NCBI RefSeq assembly: GCF_000325705.1
Contig: NC_019904.1
Coordinates: 2,854,001-2,918,000 of the forward strand
Direction: 5' to 3'
Length of the DNA: 64,000 nt
Origin: Echinicola vietnamensis DSM 17526
GTDB lineage: Bacteria; Bacteroidota; Bacteroidia; Cytophagales; Cyclobacteriaceae
A model generated the notes under the pieces. That model ran no database searches and was not told where the DNA came from. It saw only the letters and a list, made by a program, of their open reading frames with translations. A program made the position numbers and the translations under genes. This document shows positions 1 to 10,600 of this stretch, one piece after another; position 1 is the stretch's first letter; each line of letters opens with the position of its first letter.

Positions 1-118
1 TTGAAAACTTGTATTAATATTTTTAATTTTATGGTTTTACTTTTTTAAAAAAATAACTAAATAGAGGCCTCGTTATTCTATTTGCAAGGTAGTACCTGAT
101 TTAATCCCCTTTATCGTT

Positions 119-2518
119 ATGTGGAGACATCTTAGCTTTTCGTCATTACTGAAATATCCGTTGTTTGTGTTTATGTGCCTAGGGATGGCATTTTTGGCCT
201 ATGGGCAGGAGGAAAGTGAGCCTTTGTACAAACAGGCCACTGTTCCGGTGGACCAACGGGTGGAAGACCTTTTGGGCAGGATGACACTGGAGGAAAAAGT
301 GGGGCAGCTGTCTACCTTGCTTGGATGGAAGATGTATGAAAAAAGGGACGATCATGTCAAGGTCAGCAAAGCCTTTGAAGAGGCGGTGCAGCAGCAACAT
401 ATCGGTATGCTGTGGGCGACTTTGCGAGCAGATCCCTGGACACAGAAGACATTGGTCACGGGCCTGAACCCCAAGCAAGCAGCGGAAGCAACCAATGCCA
501 TGCAAAAATATGTCCTTGAAAATACCCGTTTGGGAATTCCGATGATGTTGGCCGAGGAATGTCCGCATGGGCACATGGCCATAGGCACGACGGTTTTTCC
601 TACCTCCATCGGTCAGGCAAGCACGTGGAATCCTGCGCTCATCCAGGAGATGGCGGCAGCGATTGCTTTGGAGGCCAGGCTGCAGGGAGGACATATTGGC
701 TATGGGCCGGTGCTGGACCTGGCGAGAGAGCCCCGGTGGTCTCGTGTGGAGGAGACATACGGAGAAGATCCCTATATCAATAGCCAGATGGGAAGGGCCA
801 TGGTGAGTGGGTTTCAAGGGGAGAGCATTGCATCTGGAAAAAATGTGATTTCAACGCTAAAGCATTTCACAGCCTACGGGGTGCCCGAGGGGGGGCATAA
901 TGGGACCAGCGTAAGTGTGGGGCAGCGGGAGCTGCATGAAAGTTATTTGCCCCCATTCAAGGCAGCGGTAGCGGAAGGGGCACTTTCCGTCATGACAGCC
1001 TATAACTCCATCGATGGTGTGCCGTGTACCTCCAACGGACATTTGTTAAATGATGTCCTCCGTGATGATTGGGGATTTAATGGTTTTGTAGTTTCCGATT
1101 TGGGCAGCATTAGCGGTCTGCGTGGCAGTCACCATGTGACAGAAACGGCAGAAGGAGCGGCACAATTGGCCATTAATGCCGGAGTGGATTCGGATTTGGG
1201 CGGTTATGGGTTTGGGAAGAACCTCTTGGCGGCTGTTCAGGCTGGTGGCGTTTCCCAAGAGGTGTTGGATGAAGCCGTACGCCGGGTGTTGAAGGTGAAG
1301 TTTGATATGGGGCTTTTTGAAAATCCTTATGTGGATCCTTCAAAGGCAGAAAGCCTCGTAAGATCAGCCAAACACATTGCGTTGGCGCGAAAAGTAGCCC
1401 GTGAATCCGTGGTGCTTTTAAAGAATGAAAATGATCTTCTTCCCTTGCGGAAAAAGGTAAATAGCATAGCAGTTATCGGCCCGAATGCCGATAATACGTA
1501 TAACCAGCTAGGAGACTATACCGCTCCCCAGCCGAATGAAAATGTGGTGACGGTTTTGGAAGGGATAAAAAATAAAGTAGGCAAGGATGTTCGGGTGAAT
1601 TATGTCAAAGGATGTGCTATCCGTGATACCACCCAAAGTGAAATTGGCAAAGCAGCATCTTTGGCCGCTCGGTCTGATGTGGCGGTAGTGGTGCTGGGCG
1701 GATCAAGTGCACGGGACTTTGATACAGAATATGAAGAAACCGCAGCGGCGAAAGTCAGTGAGGCGGAAGAAGGTCAGGTGATCAGTGATATGGAGAGTGG
1801 GGAAGGTTTTGACCGGATGACACTGGACCTGTTGGGTGATCAGCTCAAATTGGTGCAAGCTGTTCAGGCCACTGGTACGCCTGTTGTGGTGGTATTGATC
1901 AAGGGACGTCCGCTAAACCTCAACTGGATAGATGAACATGTGCCGGCAATTGTCGATGCTTGGTATCCAGGACAGGAAGGAGGCAATGCCATTGCAGATG
2001 TGCTTTTTGGGGATTACAATCCTTCCGGAAGATTGACCATCTCTGTGCCACGGTCTGTTGGGCAATTACCGGTGTTTTATAACTACCGGAATCCAAAGCG
2101 GCACGATTATGTGGAAGGCAGTGCTGAGCCGTTGTATGCTTTTGGGCATGGCTTGAGCTATGCGGATTTTGAATATGATAACCTGGAAGTCACGGCTTCC
2201 GGAATGGCAGGATCCCCCACGGTAAGGGTACACTTTCAAGTGAGCAATATCAGCAATGTAGACGGTGAAGAAGTGGTGCAGCTGTATGTCAGGGATGAAG
2301 CTGGCAGTACCGTAAGGCCTTTGCTAGAACTGAAGCGGTTTGAAAAGGTGATGGTGCCGGCTGGGGAGTCCAGCAAAATCACGTTTATGTTAACGGCTGA
2401 AGACCTGCAGGTTCTTGGACAGGATATGAACTGGTTAGTGGAGCCCGGAAGTTTTCAGGTGTTGGTAGGCCGTTCTTCCAGGGATATCCGTCTGGAAGGG
2501 AAATTTATCTTGGAGTGA
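119..2518 (+). CDS. Glycoside hydrolase family 3 beta-glycosidase (BglX-like), secreted
   Basis: This 799-residue exo-acting beta-glycosidase should release terminal beta-linked sugars (glucose, xylose or GlcNAc) in the periplasm. Residues 1-30 form a signal peptide ending in AYGQ. A GH3 N-terminal TIM barrel follows, with KHFTAYG and GFVVSDLGS; the aspartate of SDLGS (about D327) sits at the family nucleophile position. The GH3 C-terminal domain and a terminal fibronectin-III-like domain (roughly 700-795, starting near VRVHFQVSN) complete the usual BglX architecture, and the length is normal for it. It is the first of three glycosidase genes on the same strand ahead of susC/susD. The start is the first ATG that gives an intact signal peptide. 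The family is secure; substrate cannot be read from sequence, and the GH20/GH92 neighbours suggest a host or algal glycoprotein glycan rather than cellulose. Confidence 0.93.
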   Translation: MWRHLSFSSLLKYPLFVFMCLGMAFLAYGQEESEPLYKQATVPVDQRVEDLLGRMTLEEKVGQLSTLLGWKMYEKRDDHVKVSKAFEEAVQQQHIGMLWATLRADPWTQKTLVTGLNPKQAAEATNAMQKYVLENTRLGIPMMLAEECPHGHMAIGTTVFPTSIGQASTWNPALIQEMAAAIALEARLQGGHIGYGPVLDLAREPRWSRVEETYGEDPYINSQMGRAMVSGFQGESIASGKNVISTLKHFTAYGVPEGGHNGTSVSVGQRELHESYLPPFKAAVAEGALSVMTAYNSIDGVPCTSNGHLLNDVLRDDWGFNGFVVSDLGSISGLRGSHHVTETAEGAAQLAINAGVDSDLGGYGFGKNLLAAVQAGGVSQEVLDEAVRRVLKVKFDMGLFENPYVDPSKAESLVRSAKHIALARKVARESVVLLKNENDLLPLRKKVNSIAVIGPNADNTYNQLGDYTAPQPNENVVTVLEGIKNKVGKDVRVNYVKGCAIRDTTQSEIGKAASLAARSDVAVVVLGGSSARDFDTEYEETAAAKVSEAEEGQVISDMESGEGFDRMTLDLLGDQLKLVQAVQATGTPVVVVLIKGRPLNLNWIDEHVPAIVDAWYPGQEGGNAIADVLFGDYNPSGRLTISVPRSVGQLPVFYNYRNPKRHDYVEGSAEPLYAFGHGLSYADFEYDNLEVTASGMAGSPTVRVHFQVSNISNVDGEEVVQLYVRDEAGSTVRPLLELKRFEKVMVPAGESSKITFMLTAEDLQVLGQDMNWLVEPGSFQVLVGRSSRDIRLEGKFILE

Positions 2519-2622
2519 TTTGGTTTGATAAGGATAAAAAAAAGTGAATGTTTGGCCAGGCCGACAGCTATGGGAATGCATTCCTTTGGGAAAAGCCTCT
2601 TTGGTCAGTAATTAGTTGTAAT

Positions 2623-4914
2623 ATGTTAAAAGGAATTTATTTATTCTGCGGTCTTTTTCTTCTTTTGTCGGGATCTTTTGCTCAGTCTATTCCGGACATG
2701 GGAAAGCAATTCCCGATCATTCCATTCCCTGCTCAATTGGAGGCAGGACAAGGGGAGTTTCAGCTGACGGCTTCCACCGCCATCGTGGTAAAGGCAGGCA
2801 AATTAGACCTGTCCAATGAAGTGGCGTTTCTCAAAGAACTCCTGACGGCTCAACGGCTAGAAGCCCATACGGCTGAAGAAGGAGGAATCGTTTTGGCTTA
2901 TTCGGATGCGTTGGATCATAAGGAAGGGTATCGCTTGGAGATCACACCAACGCAAGTGTTGATAGAGGCAAGCACCAATGCAGGCTTTTTTATGGGCATC
3001 CAGACCTTGGGGCAATTGTTTCCAGTGCAGTTGGAGAAAAGGGAAAAAGGACCACTGTCCCTGCCAGCGGTAAAGATAGCAGATGCCCCAAAATACAAGT
3101 GGAGAGGCATGCACATTGATGTGGCCCGCCATTTTTTTACGAAGGAATATATCCAGAAATTTATAGATCGCCTGGCCCGTTATCATTTTAATAAGTTGCA
3201 CCTGCATTTGACAGATGACCAAGGCTGGCGGCTGGAGATCAAACAATTGCCAAAACTTACCGAAATAGGGGCGTGGAGGACGTTTAACAATCACGATTCC
3301 ATCTGTTGGGAACGAGCTAAAACCAATCCGGATATGGAAATCGATGCTTGGAATATCAAAGAAGTGGATGGTAAAGAAGTGTATGGAGGCTTTTATACCC
3401 AAGCAGAAATGAAGGAAATCATTGCCTATGCTGCAGCGCGGCACATTGAAGTGATTCCTGAAATCGATATGCCGGGCCATATGAATGCTGCCGTTAGGGC
3501 TTATCCGTATTTGACGGGCGACCAGAAGACAGACTGGGGGGAATTGTTTAGCAGCCCGCTCAATCCATGTCAGGAAAGTACCTATGCATTTGCCGAAAGC
3601 GTGTTGGATGAGGTGATGGAATTGTTCCCAAGTGAATATGTTCATATTGGCGCTGATGAGGTGGACAGGGAGTTTTGGGGAACTTCCATGTGCAAACAAT
3701 GGATGGAGGACCATGGCATTGAGGATGTGGACAAGCTCCAAAGCTACTTTGTTAACCACATGGAAGCCTATGTGAAATCGAAAGGCAAACAGCTCATCGT
3801 TTGGGATGATGCTTTGGCCGGAGGCATTAGTCCTACCGCCCATGTGATGTATTGGCGTAGTTGGGTAAAGGATGCTCCGTTCACCGCGGCTAATAATGGC
3901 AATGACCTTATCATGAGCCCTGTGGGTGGAGGGCTTTATTTTGACTATGCCCCGGATAAGAGCACTCTCCGTAAAGTATATACCGTGGATATTGTTCCTG
4001 AAGGATTTACAGCTGCTCAGGCAGAAAAGGTGATCGGTGGTCAAGCCAATATTTGGACCGAATATATTCCGTCCGAGGCACGGGCTGATTATATGTACAT
4101 GCCCCGGATGACGGCTTTGGCAGAGCGTGTATGGTCGGATCCCAATGATTTTGATGGCTACTCTTCACGGCTAAATGCGCATTATGCCTGGATGCAACAG
4201 CAGGGAATCAATTACCGACTGCCTGATTTGACCGGTATTGCGGACATGAACATGTTCGTGGGCAAGGGAACCTTGGAAGTTGCCGCACCGGTAGATTTCC
4301 TTGAGATCCATTATACCACTGATGGGACCGACCCTGAGGTAACTGATCCTGTATTGGACAAGCCCCTAAGGGTTCGCAAGGATACAGATTTTAAAATTGC
4401 GGCTTTTGGTCCTACTGGAAATCGGGGAGATGTATACGAAGTGCCTTTTAGGAAAACGACTTACCTCAAGGGCAAAAAGGTGAAAGATGTGCAGCAGGGA
4501 TTACAGGTGGCTTTTCATAAGGGTACTTTCGAGCAAACAGCCCTGATGGACGACCATACACCAGATGAAACCAGGGTGCTGGATAAGCTGCATATTCCTT
4601 CGGATCTCGGTCAGGGATCGTTTGGAATGGAGTTTACCGGGTATATCCATGTGCCAGAAAAGGGGATTTATGATTTTATCCTGACCAGTGACGATGGCAG
4701 TAAACTTTATATCGGTGGCAGGGAGGTAGTCGACAATGACGGTTTTCATTCAGCCAAAGAGGTGAGCGGGCAAGTTGCCCTCAAAGCAGGCTACCATCCT
4801 TTTGAACTGGATTTTATCGAAGGGGGAGGTGGCTATACCCTGATGCTTGAATACCTTGATAAAGCCGGAATCCGGAAACCAGTGCCCGCTGATTGGCTGG
4901 TAATAGAGAAGTAA
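2623..4914 (+). CDS. GH20 beta-N-acetylhexosaminidase with C-terminal PA14 domain
   Basis: This enzyme removes terminal beta-GlcNAc or GalNAc from glycans by substrate-assisted catalysis. The reading frame opens at 2548, but the ATG at 2623 begins a clean signal peptide (MLKGIYLFCGLF, ending GSFAQ), so that start is preferred (763 residues). Order of domains: a GH20b N-terminal domain, then the GH20 barrel beginning near KWRGMHIDVARHF, with the catalytic pair in HIGADEV (D345-E346 from the chosen start). A chitobiase-like C-terminal domain (HYTTDGTDPEV) follows, then a PA14 domain (about 665-760; FILTSDDGSKLYIGG) that often binds carbohydrate. It lies 104 bases after the GH3 gene and probably shares its transcript. 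Secreted or periplasmic location is inferred from the signal peptide. Confidence 0.94.
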   Translation: MLKGIYLFCGLFLLLSGSFAQSIPDMGKQFPIIPFPAQLEAGQGEFQLTASTAIVVKAGKLDLSNEVAFLKELLTAQRLEAHTAEEGGIVLAYSDALDHKEGYRLEITPTQVLIEASTNAGFFMGIQTLGQLFPVQLEKREKGPLSLPAVKIADAPKYKWRGMHIDVARHFFTKEYIQKFIDRLARYHFNKLHLHLTDDQGWRLEIKQLPKLTEIGAWRTFNNHDSICWERAKTNPDMEIDAWNIKEVDGKEVYGGFYTQAEMKEIIAYAAARHIEVIPEIDMPGHMNAAVRAYPYLTGDQKTDWGELFSSPLNPCQESTYAFAESVLDEVMELFPSEYVHIGADEVDREFWGTSMCKQWMEDHGIEDVDKLQSYFVNHMEAYVKSKGKQLIVWDDALAGGISPTAHVMYWRSWVKDAPFTAANNGNDLIMSPVGGGLYFDYAPDKSTLRKVYTVDIVPEGFTAAQAEKVIGGQANIWTEYIPSEARADYMYMPRMTALAERVWSDPNDFDGYSSRLNAHYAWMQQQGINYRLPDLTGIADMNMFVGKGTLEVAAPVDFLEIHYTTDGTDPEVTDPVLDKPLRVRKDTDFKIAAFGPTGNRGDVYEVPFRKTTYLKGKKVKDVQQGLQVAFHKGTFEQTALMDDHTPDETRVLDKLHIPSDLGQGSFGMEFTGYIHVPEKGIYDFILTSDDGSKLYIGGREVVDNDGFHSAKEVSGQVALKAGYHPFELDFIEGGGGYTLMLEYLDKAGIRKPVPADWLVIEK

Positions 4915-5072
4915 AATAGTGCTCACAAGATATAAGCTGAAAAAGCCCAGCAGCTGAGCCCCGGTCATGATGCTATGAAAGTGGGGATACGTTTCAAACG
5001 GGGGCAATGAAAGCTGGCAATCAAATCATCATTAAGGATTGGTCCGTTAGGACAATTTAACCAAGATTAAGT

Positions 5073-7328
5073 ATGCGTAAATGGCAAAGAATAATGGGGT
5101 TGGCCATAGGGCTTGGGGCGGTGGTCTCAGGCTGTAAAGAGCAGGCTCCGAGCGACCAAGATAAGGATAGGGTTCCTGAAGCCGATCTAGTGGAGTATGT
5201 AAATCCATATATTGGTTCGGGTGGTCACGGGCACGTTTTTGTAGGAGCCAATGTCCCTTTTGGGGGCGTGCAGCTTGGGCCTGTGAACCTTACGGAAGGT
5301 TGGGACTGGTGTTCCGGCTACCATTATTCTGATTCGACCATCATAGGCTTTGCCCATACCCATTTGAGTGGGACGGGTATTGGAGATTTAGGGGATGTGC
5401 TGGTGATGCCTGTTGTGGGAGAGGTGAGTGTTGCCAAAGGAGTCCCAGAGCAGCCAGAGACAGGGTACTTCTCTTATTTTGACCATGAAAATGAAGTAGT
5501 GGAAGCGGGCTATTATGCGGTGCAGCTGGATCGATATGATGTATATGCAGAGCTGACAGCCACCTCACGCGCGGGATTTCACCAATATACCTTTCCGGAG
5601 AGTGATGAGTCCAAATTGCTGTTTAACCTCAAACAAGGGATTGGTTGGGACGTCCCTACCGAGACGCACATAGAATTGGTCAATGATACTACCCTTACGG
5701 GCTATCGTTTTTCCAAAGGCTGGGCGAAGGATCAAAAACTATATTTCGCAGCAAAGCTCTCCAAGCCGGTAGTATCTTTTGAGGTTTTTGATGAAAATGA
5801 ACCAGTAGCTGGCAAATCCTTGACAGGAAAGGAAGTGAAGGCCTTGATGGAATTTGCCACCACAGCTGATGAGAAAGTATTGCTTAAAGTAGGGATTTCA
5901 CCTGTCAGCGTGGTCAACGCCATGGACAACCTGAAGGAGGAGATTCCCCATTGGGATTTCAAGCGGACAGTAGCAGACGCCAAGTCCAACTGGAATCATG
6001 AGCTGAACAAGATCCAAGTGGAGATGGACGATGAGGTGGAGATGACGAAATTCTATACAGCGCTTTACCATACGATGATCGCCCCTTCCGTTTTCAATGA
6101 CCATAATGGAGACTATGCCGGTGCTGATGGGAAGGTTCGAAACGATACCACCTTTACCAATTTGACCACCTTTTCCCTATGGGATATTTATCGTGGATGC
6201 AGTCCTTTGTACACCATTTTCCAGCAGAATAGAATGGAGGATATCGTCAAATCCATGCTGAAGATATACGAGCAGCAAGGCAAGCTTCCCGTTTGGCATT
6301 TGGTAGGTAACGAAACCAATACCATGCCCGGATACAGTGCCGTGCCCATTGTGGTAGATGCCTATTTGAAGGGAATTCCAATGGATACGGTGCTGGCCTA
6401 TGAGGCGGTGAAGGCTTCGGCGATGCGGGATGAACTCGGGTTGGACAAGGTCAAGGAGCTGGGGTATATCCCTGCAGATGGAGAAGTGGAGAGTGTTTCC
6501 AAGGGGCTGGAATATGCCCTGTCGGATTGGTGTATTGCCCAGATGGCCAAAGGATTTGGTGCGCAGGAAGACGTTGCGTATTTCTCCAAAAGGGGTAAAT
6601 ATTACCAGCATTATTTTGATCCTAATGTTGGGTTCATGAGAGGAAGGATAGCGGATAATGAGTGGAGAAAACCGTTTAGTCCGTTTACTTCTATCCACAT
6701 GAAGGGGGATTTTACCGAAGGCAATGCTTGGCAATATACTTGGCTGGTACCTCAGGATGTAGAGGGCCTTGTGGAGCTCCTGGGCGGAAGGGAGGCATTT
6801 ATTTCAAAATTGGACTCTTTATTCTTGGTGGAAGGGGACATGGGAGAAGAAGCTTCCAATGACATCACGGGGCTGGTCGGTCAGTATGCCCAAGGAAATG
6901 AACCCAGTCACCATGTGACGTACCTGTATGGGTATGTAGGTCAATCGCACAAGACCGCGGAAAAAGTACGGTATATTCTCAAAAATCTATATGCCAATGA
7001 TCCTGATGGGCTAAGTGGAAATGAAGACGTGGGGCAAATGTCTGCTTGGCTGGTGCTTTCCTCGCTAGGGTTTTATCCCGTAGAGCCGGCAGGTGGGAAG
7101 TATGTTTGGGGCAGCCCAACGGTAAACAACGCTACGATCAGAATGGATAATGGAAAGACCCTCCATCTGACCGTCAAGGGGAATTCCGAAGAGAACATTT
7201 ATATTCAGAACATCACCTTTAATGGCAAGCCCTACAGCAGTCAATTCCTGATGCACGAGGACCTCCTGAAGGGGGGAGAAATAGTCGTGGAAATGGGAAG
7301 TGAGGCAGCCGAGCATAGGCTGAAATAA
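5073..7328 (+). CDS. GH92 family alpha-1,2-mannosidase lipoprotein
   Basis: This is a calcium-dependent exo-alpha-mannosidase of family GH92, acting on mannose-containing glycans such as high-mannose N-glycans. The N-terminus is a lipoprotein signal (VVSGC, Cys21), so the protein is likely membrane-anchored. Family signatures are visible in order: YVNPYIGSGGHGH and NVPFGGVQLGP near the N-terminus, TFSLWDIYRG in the catalytic domain, TEGNAWQYTW (containing the likely acid Glu), GNEPSHH, and GNEDVGQMSAW near the C-terminus. At 751 residues it matches normal family length. It follows the GH20 gene by 158 bases on the same strand and precedes susC by 335 bases. The combination with GH20 is what points to N-glycan-like substrates. 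The exact linkage cleaved (alpha-1,2 versus 1,3, 1,4 or 1,6) cannot be assigned from sequence alone. Confidence 0.95.
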   Translation: MRKWQRIMGLAIGLGAVVSGCKEQAPSDQDKDRVPEADLVEYVNPYIGSGGHGHVFVGANVPFGGVQLGPVNLTEGWDWCSGYHYSDSTIIGFAHTHLSGTGIGDLGDVLVMPVVGEVSVAKGVPEQPETGYFSYFDHENEVVEAGYYAVQLDRYDVYAELTATSRAGFHQYTFPESDESKLLFNLKQGIGWDVPTETHIELVNDTTLTGYRFSKGWAKDQKLYFAAKLSKPVVSFEVFDENEPVAGKSLTGKEVKALMEFATTADEKVLLKVGISPVSVVNAMDNLKEEIPHWDFKRTVADAKSNWNHELNKIQVEMDDEVEMTKFYTALYHTMIAPSVFNDHNGDYAGADGKVRNDTTFTNLTTFSLWDIYRGCSPLYTIFQQNRMEDIVKSMLKIYEQQGKLPVWHLVGNETNTMPGYSAVPIVVDAYLKGIPMDTVLAYEAVKASAMRDELGLDKVKELGYIPADGEVESVSKGLEYALSDWCIAQMAKGFGAQEDVAYFSKRGKYYQHYFDPNVGFMRGRIADNEWRKPFSPFTSIHMKGDFTEGNAWQYTWLVPQDVEGLVELLGGREAFISKLDSLFLVEGDMGEEASNDITGLVGQYAQGNEPSHHVTYLYGYVGQSHKTAEKVRYILKNLYANDPDGLSGNEDVGQMSAWLVLSSLGFYPVEPAGGKYVWGSPTVNNATIRMDNGKTLHLTVKGNSEENIYIQNITFNGKPYSSQFLMHEDLLKGGEIVVEMGSEAAEHRLK

Positions 7329-7395
7329 AAGGGCTTAATTTAAGCTTTTTATACTTGTTAAATAACCATCTTTGGTCGCTTAAAAAGGCGTGTGC

Positions 7396-7436
7396 ATCGT
7401 GGATAACGATTGCCTAATGTCGGGGTTATCCACGAT
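7396..7436. promoter_or_regulatory. 12-base perfect inverted repeat downstream of GH92 gene
   Basis: ATCGTGGATAAC (7396-7407) and GTTATCCACGAT (7425-7436) are exact reverse complements separated by 17 bases. The related sequence GTGGATAA recurs just downstream near 7445. There is no T-run directly after the right arm, so it is not a typical intrinsic terminator. It could be an operator, an RNA stem that protects the 3' end of the glycosidase transcript, or part of the susC leader. The symmetry is seen directly; the role is unknown. Confidence 0.5.
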
Positions 7437-7556
7437 TTAATCGGTGTGGATAAAACTAGATTATCCTGCTTAAATTTTACAAAAGTGTCCTCGTCTTTTT
7501 TTAAAATATTTATAAAATCGGTTTTTTTAGATGTTTTTAGTTGTTTTTAAGTAAAA

Positions 7557-7566
7557 AAACGCGTTT
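7557..7566. promoter_or_regulatory. AAACGCGTTT palindrome, possible LacI/GalR-type half-operator
   Basis: A perfect 10-base palindrome with central CGCG flanked by A/T resembles the AAnCGnTT core favoured by LacI/GalR-family regulators. It sits 27 bases before the larger palindrome and 98 bases before the susC start. Evidence is short and sequence-only. Confidence 0.3.
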
Positions 7567-7592
7567 ACTTTTGGATAGGTGATGATTAGGTC

Positions 7593-7634
7593 TTATAATG
7601 CAAACGATTGCACGCGCAATCGATTGCATTATAA
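7593..7634. promoter_or_regulatory. 42-base composite palindrome: two tandem LacI-like operators ahead of susC
   Basis: The left arm (7593-7611) and right arm (7616-7634) pair over 19 positions with one mismatch around a 4-base centre. Each arm itself contains a small dyad: GCAAACGATTGC on the left and CAATCGATTG on the right, with the CG-centred core typical of LacI-family sites. The two cores are 16 bases apart. The element ends 29 bases before the susC ATG, a place where a bound regulator could block or modulate the promoter. The regulator gene is not in this window. The symmetry is directly visible; the family assignment is inference. Confidence 0.55.
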
Positions 7635-7663
7635 CCTTTTTTGTAACAATAAACCTCTAAAAG

Positions 7664-10600
7664 ATGGCACAAAATGTACCAAGAAAGCCACTTCCCAAGT
7701 GGCTGGTCGAGATGACCATTCCATCCATGAGATGGGGGCTAGTATTTCTGTTGGGAATCGGCCTTTCCATATCAAGTTTTGCACAGGAAGTAATCACTGG
7801 AACAGTGATTGACTCAGGAGAAGGAGAGCCCATCCCAGGGGCTTCCGTCCTGTTAAAAGGAACCACCACCGGAACCACTACTGATTTTGATGGAAATTTC
7901 AGCATTTCCGTTCCCGATGGAGAAGCCATTTTGGTCTTTTCATTTATTGGGTACGAAAAACAGGAGATTACGGTCGGTAACCGATCCAAAATCGATGTTG
8001 AGCTGGTTTCTAGTTTGACAGACCTGGAATCGGTGGTCGTGGTCGGTTATGGTACCATGAAGAAATCCGATGTGACCGGCGCGATTGCAGGGGTGGACAG
8101 TGACCTTATCACCGAGCGGGGAACCACCAGTCCCGTACAGTCCCTCCAAGGAAGTGTGGCCGGGGTGCAGGTGAGCAATAGCACCGGTAGGCTAGGAGAT
8201 GGTTTTAACATGACCATCCGTGGAAATAACTCCTTAGCGGGCTCTGAGCCTTTATATGTGGTGGACGGAGTCGTGACCAACAATATCGACTTTCTCAATC
8301 CAAATGACATTGCTAAGATCGAAGTCCTGAAAGATGCTTCCTCTGCGGCCATCTACGGTTCGAGGGCTGCAGGCGGCGTCGTGATCGTGGAAACCAAAGG
8401 CGGAACCGATATCCCGGATGCCACTACCTTTTCCTTTGATACATTTTACGGTGTGAAAACGCCCGCAAGGCTTCCGGAAATGATGAGCCTAGAGCAATGG
8501 AGGGATTACCATATGTCTGCCTATTTAGGTACGACCAATAATGGCGAAGGGATGACTCCCCAAGAATATGAGGATGTCGTGCTGGGGCCAAATAACCCTG
8601 TTTTGGCAGAGCGTTTTAACAACCTCGATGGATTTGACTGGTATGATGCAGTGCTGAGAAACGGCATGCAGACCAATAATCACTTGACCATTTCCCATAG
8701 GAGTGGTGCTTCCACTTATAATATTGGCATTGGTTATCAGAAGGAAACGGGAACGCTTGAGCAGGAGAGCTTGGACAAGTACACGTTTAACATGAACATC
8801 AACCAACACATTAACGATAAGTTCATGGCTGGAGCAAATATGGCCTTGTCCCACGGTACCAACCAACGGGGAAGTGGCAACGCCATGCAGGAAGCCTTTA
8901 GGCTGAACCCGTTCCTAAGCCCTTGGGCCATTGATGAGAATGGTGATGAAATTGTAGGAGACCTGTTCCCTCAGCCTGGTAAACTTACCTATCCGAATGG
9001 AGATTGGGCAGCAAACAAAACCAGTACGTATAACCCTTTATTGGAAATTGCCAATTCCAGTGATGAGACGAGAAGCCTGAGAGGTGTAGGTAATGCCTAT
9101 TTACAGTATGATCCCTTGGATTGGTTGAGCTTGAAATCCACCTTTTCCATTGGCTTCAATAACAATAGAAGAGGACGCTTTTGGGGAGCCATGACCAACA
9201 CAGGTATCAATAACGGTAATTTGCCTTCTTCTGAGGTAAGTTATTATAATAACATGAATACGACGTGGGATAACCAGTTGAATATTAGCAAGGCCTTCAA
9301 TGACCATTCTTTCAATTTCCTTGCCCTTCAAAGTATTTTTGTGGATCGTACCGAGAGGGCAAATATGTCATCTACCCAACAACCTTTTGAAACAGAATTT
9401 TATAATGTAGGATCTGGCCTTCAGGAGACCTATAATTTAGGAAATGGCTTTAGCAAGAGCCAGTTGGCTTCTTTTGCCCTTAGGCTGAATTATTCTTATT
9501 TGGATAAATACTTGGTGACCGTTTCTAACAGGTGGGATGGTTCTTCCTTGCTTTCCGAAGGGAATAAATGGCAAGCGTTCCCTTCAGTGGCCTTAGGATG
9601 GAGACTGAACAAGGAGGCATTTTTGGCCAATTCATCCACGGTTTCCGATTTGAAGCTGAGACTTGGCTATGGTACTGTGGGAAATAATAACGTTTCGCCT
9701 TACCGTACGGTAAATGCACTGACCAGTCAGACTTATTATGATTTTAATGGAACCGCAGCTAACGGATGGGTTCAAAATTCGATTGCGAACAAAGCGTTGA
9801 CTTGGGAAAAAACCAAGGAGATCAATGCAGGGGTTGATTTTGGATTTTTGATGAACCGTATCACGGGTAGTGTGGATTATTATAACCGATTGTCGGATAA
9901 CCTTTTGGTGACGCAAAAGTTGCCGTTGGAAATAGGCTTTAGCGATATCGCTTCCAATGCCGCTTCTGTCAGGAACAAAGGGGTGGAGGTAATGTTGAAT
10001 ACCATTAATGTGGAAAACAGCCATGTGACTTGGTCTACGACTTTTACATTTACGAAAAATACCAACTCGATTGAGTCGCTTTATGGACAGTCCGAGGTGG
10101 ATGATGTAGGAAACGGTTGGTTTATAGGAGAATCAATCGATGCCCATTATAATTTTATTTATGATGGCGTTTGGCAAGCAGGTGAAGATGCTGCTGCCTT
10201 CAATCAAACCGAAGGCCAGGCAAAAGCAAAAGATGTAAATAACGATGGCATGATCAATCCTAATGACGATCGGGTGATCCTTGGCTCATCTAATCCATCG
10301 TGGACAGGTGGTATCATTTCCAATCTCCAAGTAGGAAATTTTGATATGAATTTTTCATTAGCGACACAACAAGGAGTGTTGGCCTATAGTGATTTCCATA
10401 GCAACTTTACAAACGTTACCGATAGAGGGCGTCAGAAACTGGCGATCCCAAATTGGTATGTTCCCGAAAATTCTGTTGGCGTGCCAGCACGGGTAACCAA
10501 CGAATATCCACAACCAAGGAATGAAGGGCAATATTGGGGTACAGGAATGGCCTATTATAAAGATGCTTCCTTTGTCAAGATTAATAATATCGGGGTAGGG

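Larger units (their letters stand above)
7329..7663. other. 335-base intergenic region between GH92 gene and susC, rich in palindromes
   Basis: No gene is present. Three separate dyad symmetries lie in this stretch: a 12-base inverted repeat at 7396-7436, a short palindrome at 7557-7566, and a long near-perfect palindrome at 7593-7634, all described in their own entries. The middle part (about 7440-7556) is AT-rich with runs of T. This is the only non-coding stretch of real size in the locus and probably carries the regulated promoter for susC/susD. Confidence 0.7.

Noticed and set aside
2857..4044. Long antisense open frame inside the GH20 gene
   Set aside because: It is a shadow of a secure GH20 enzyme, has no recognisable domain, and its composition follows the sense codons.
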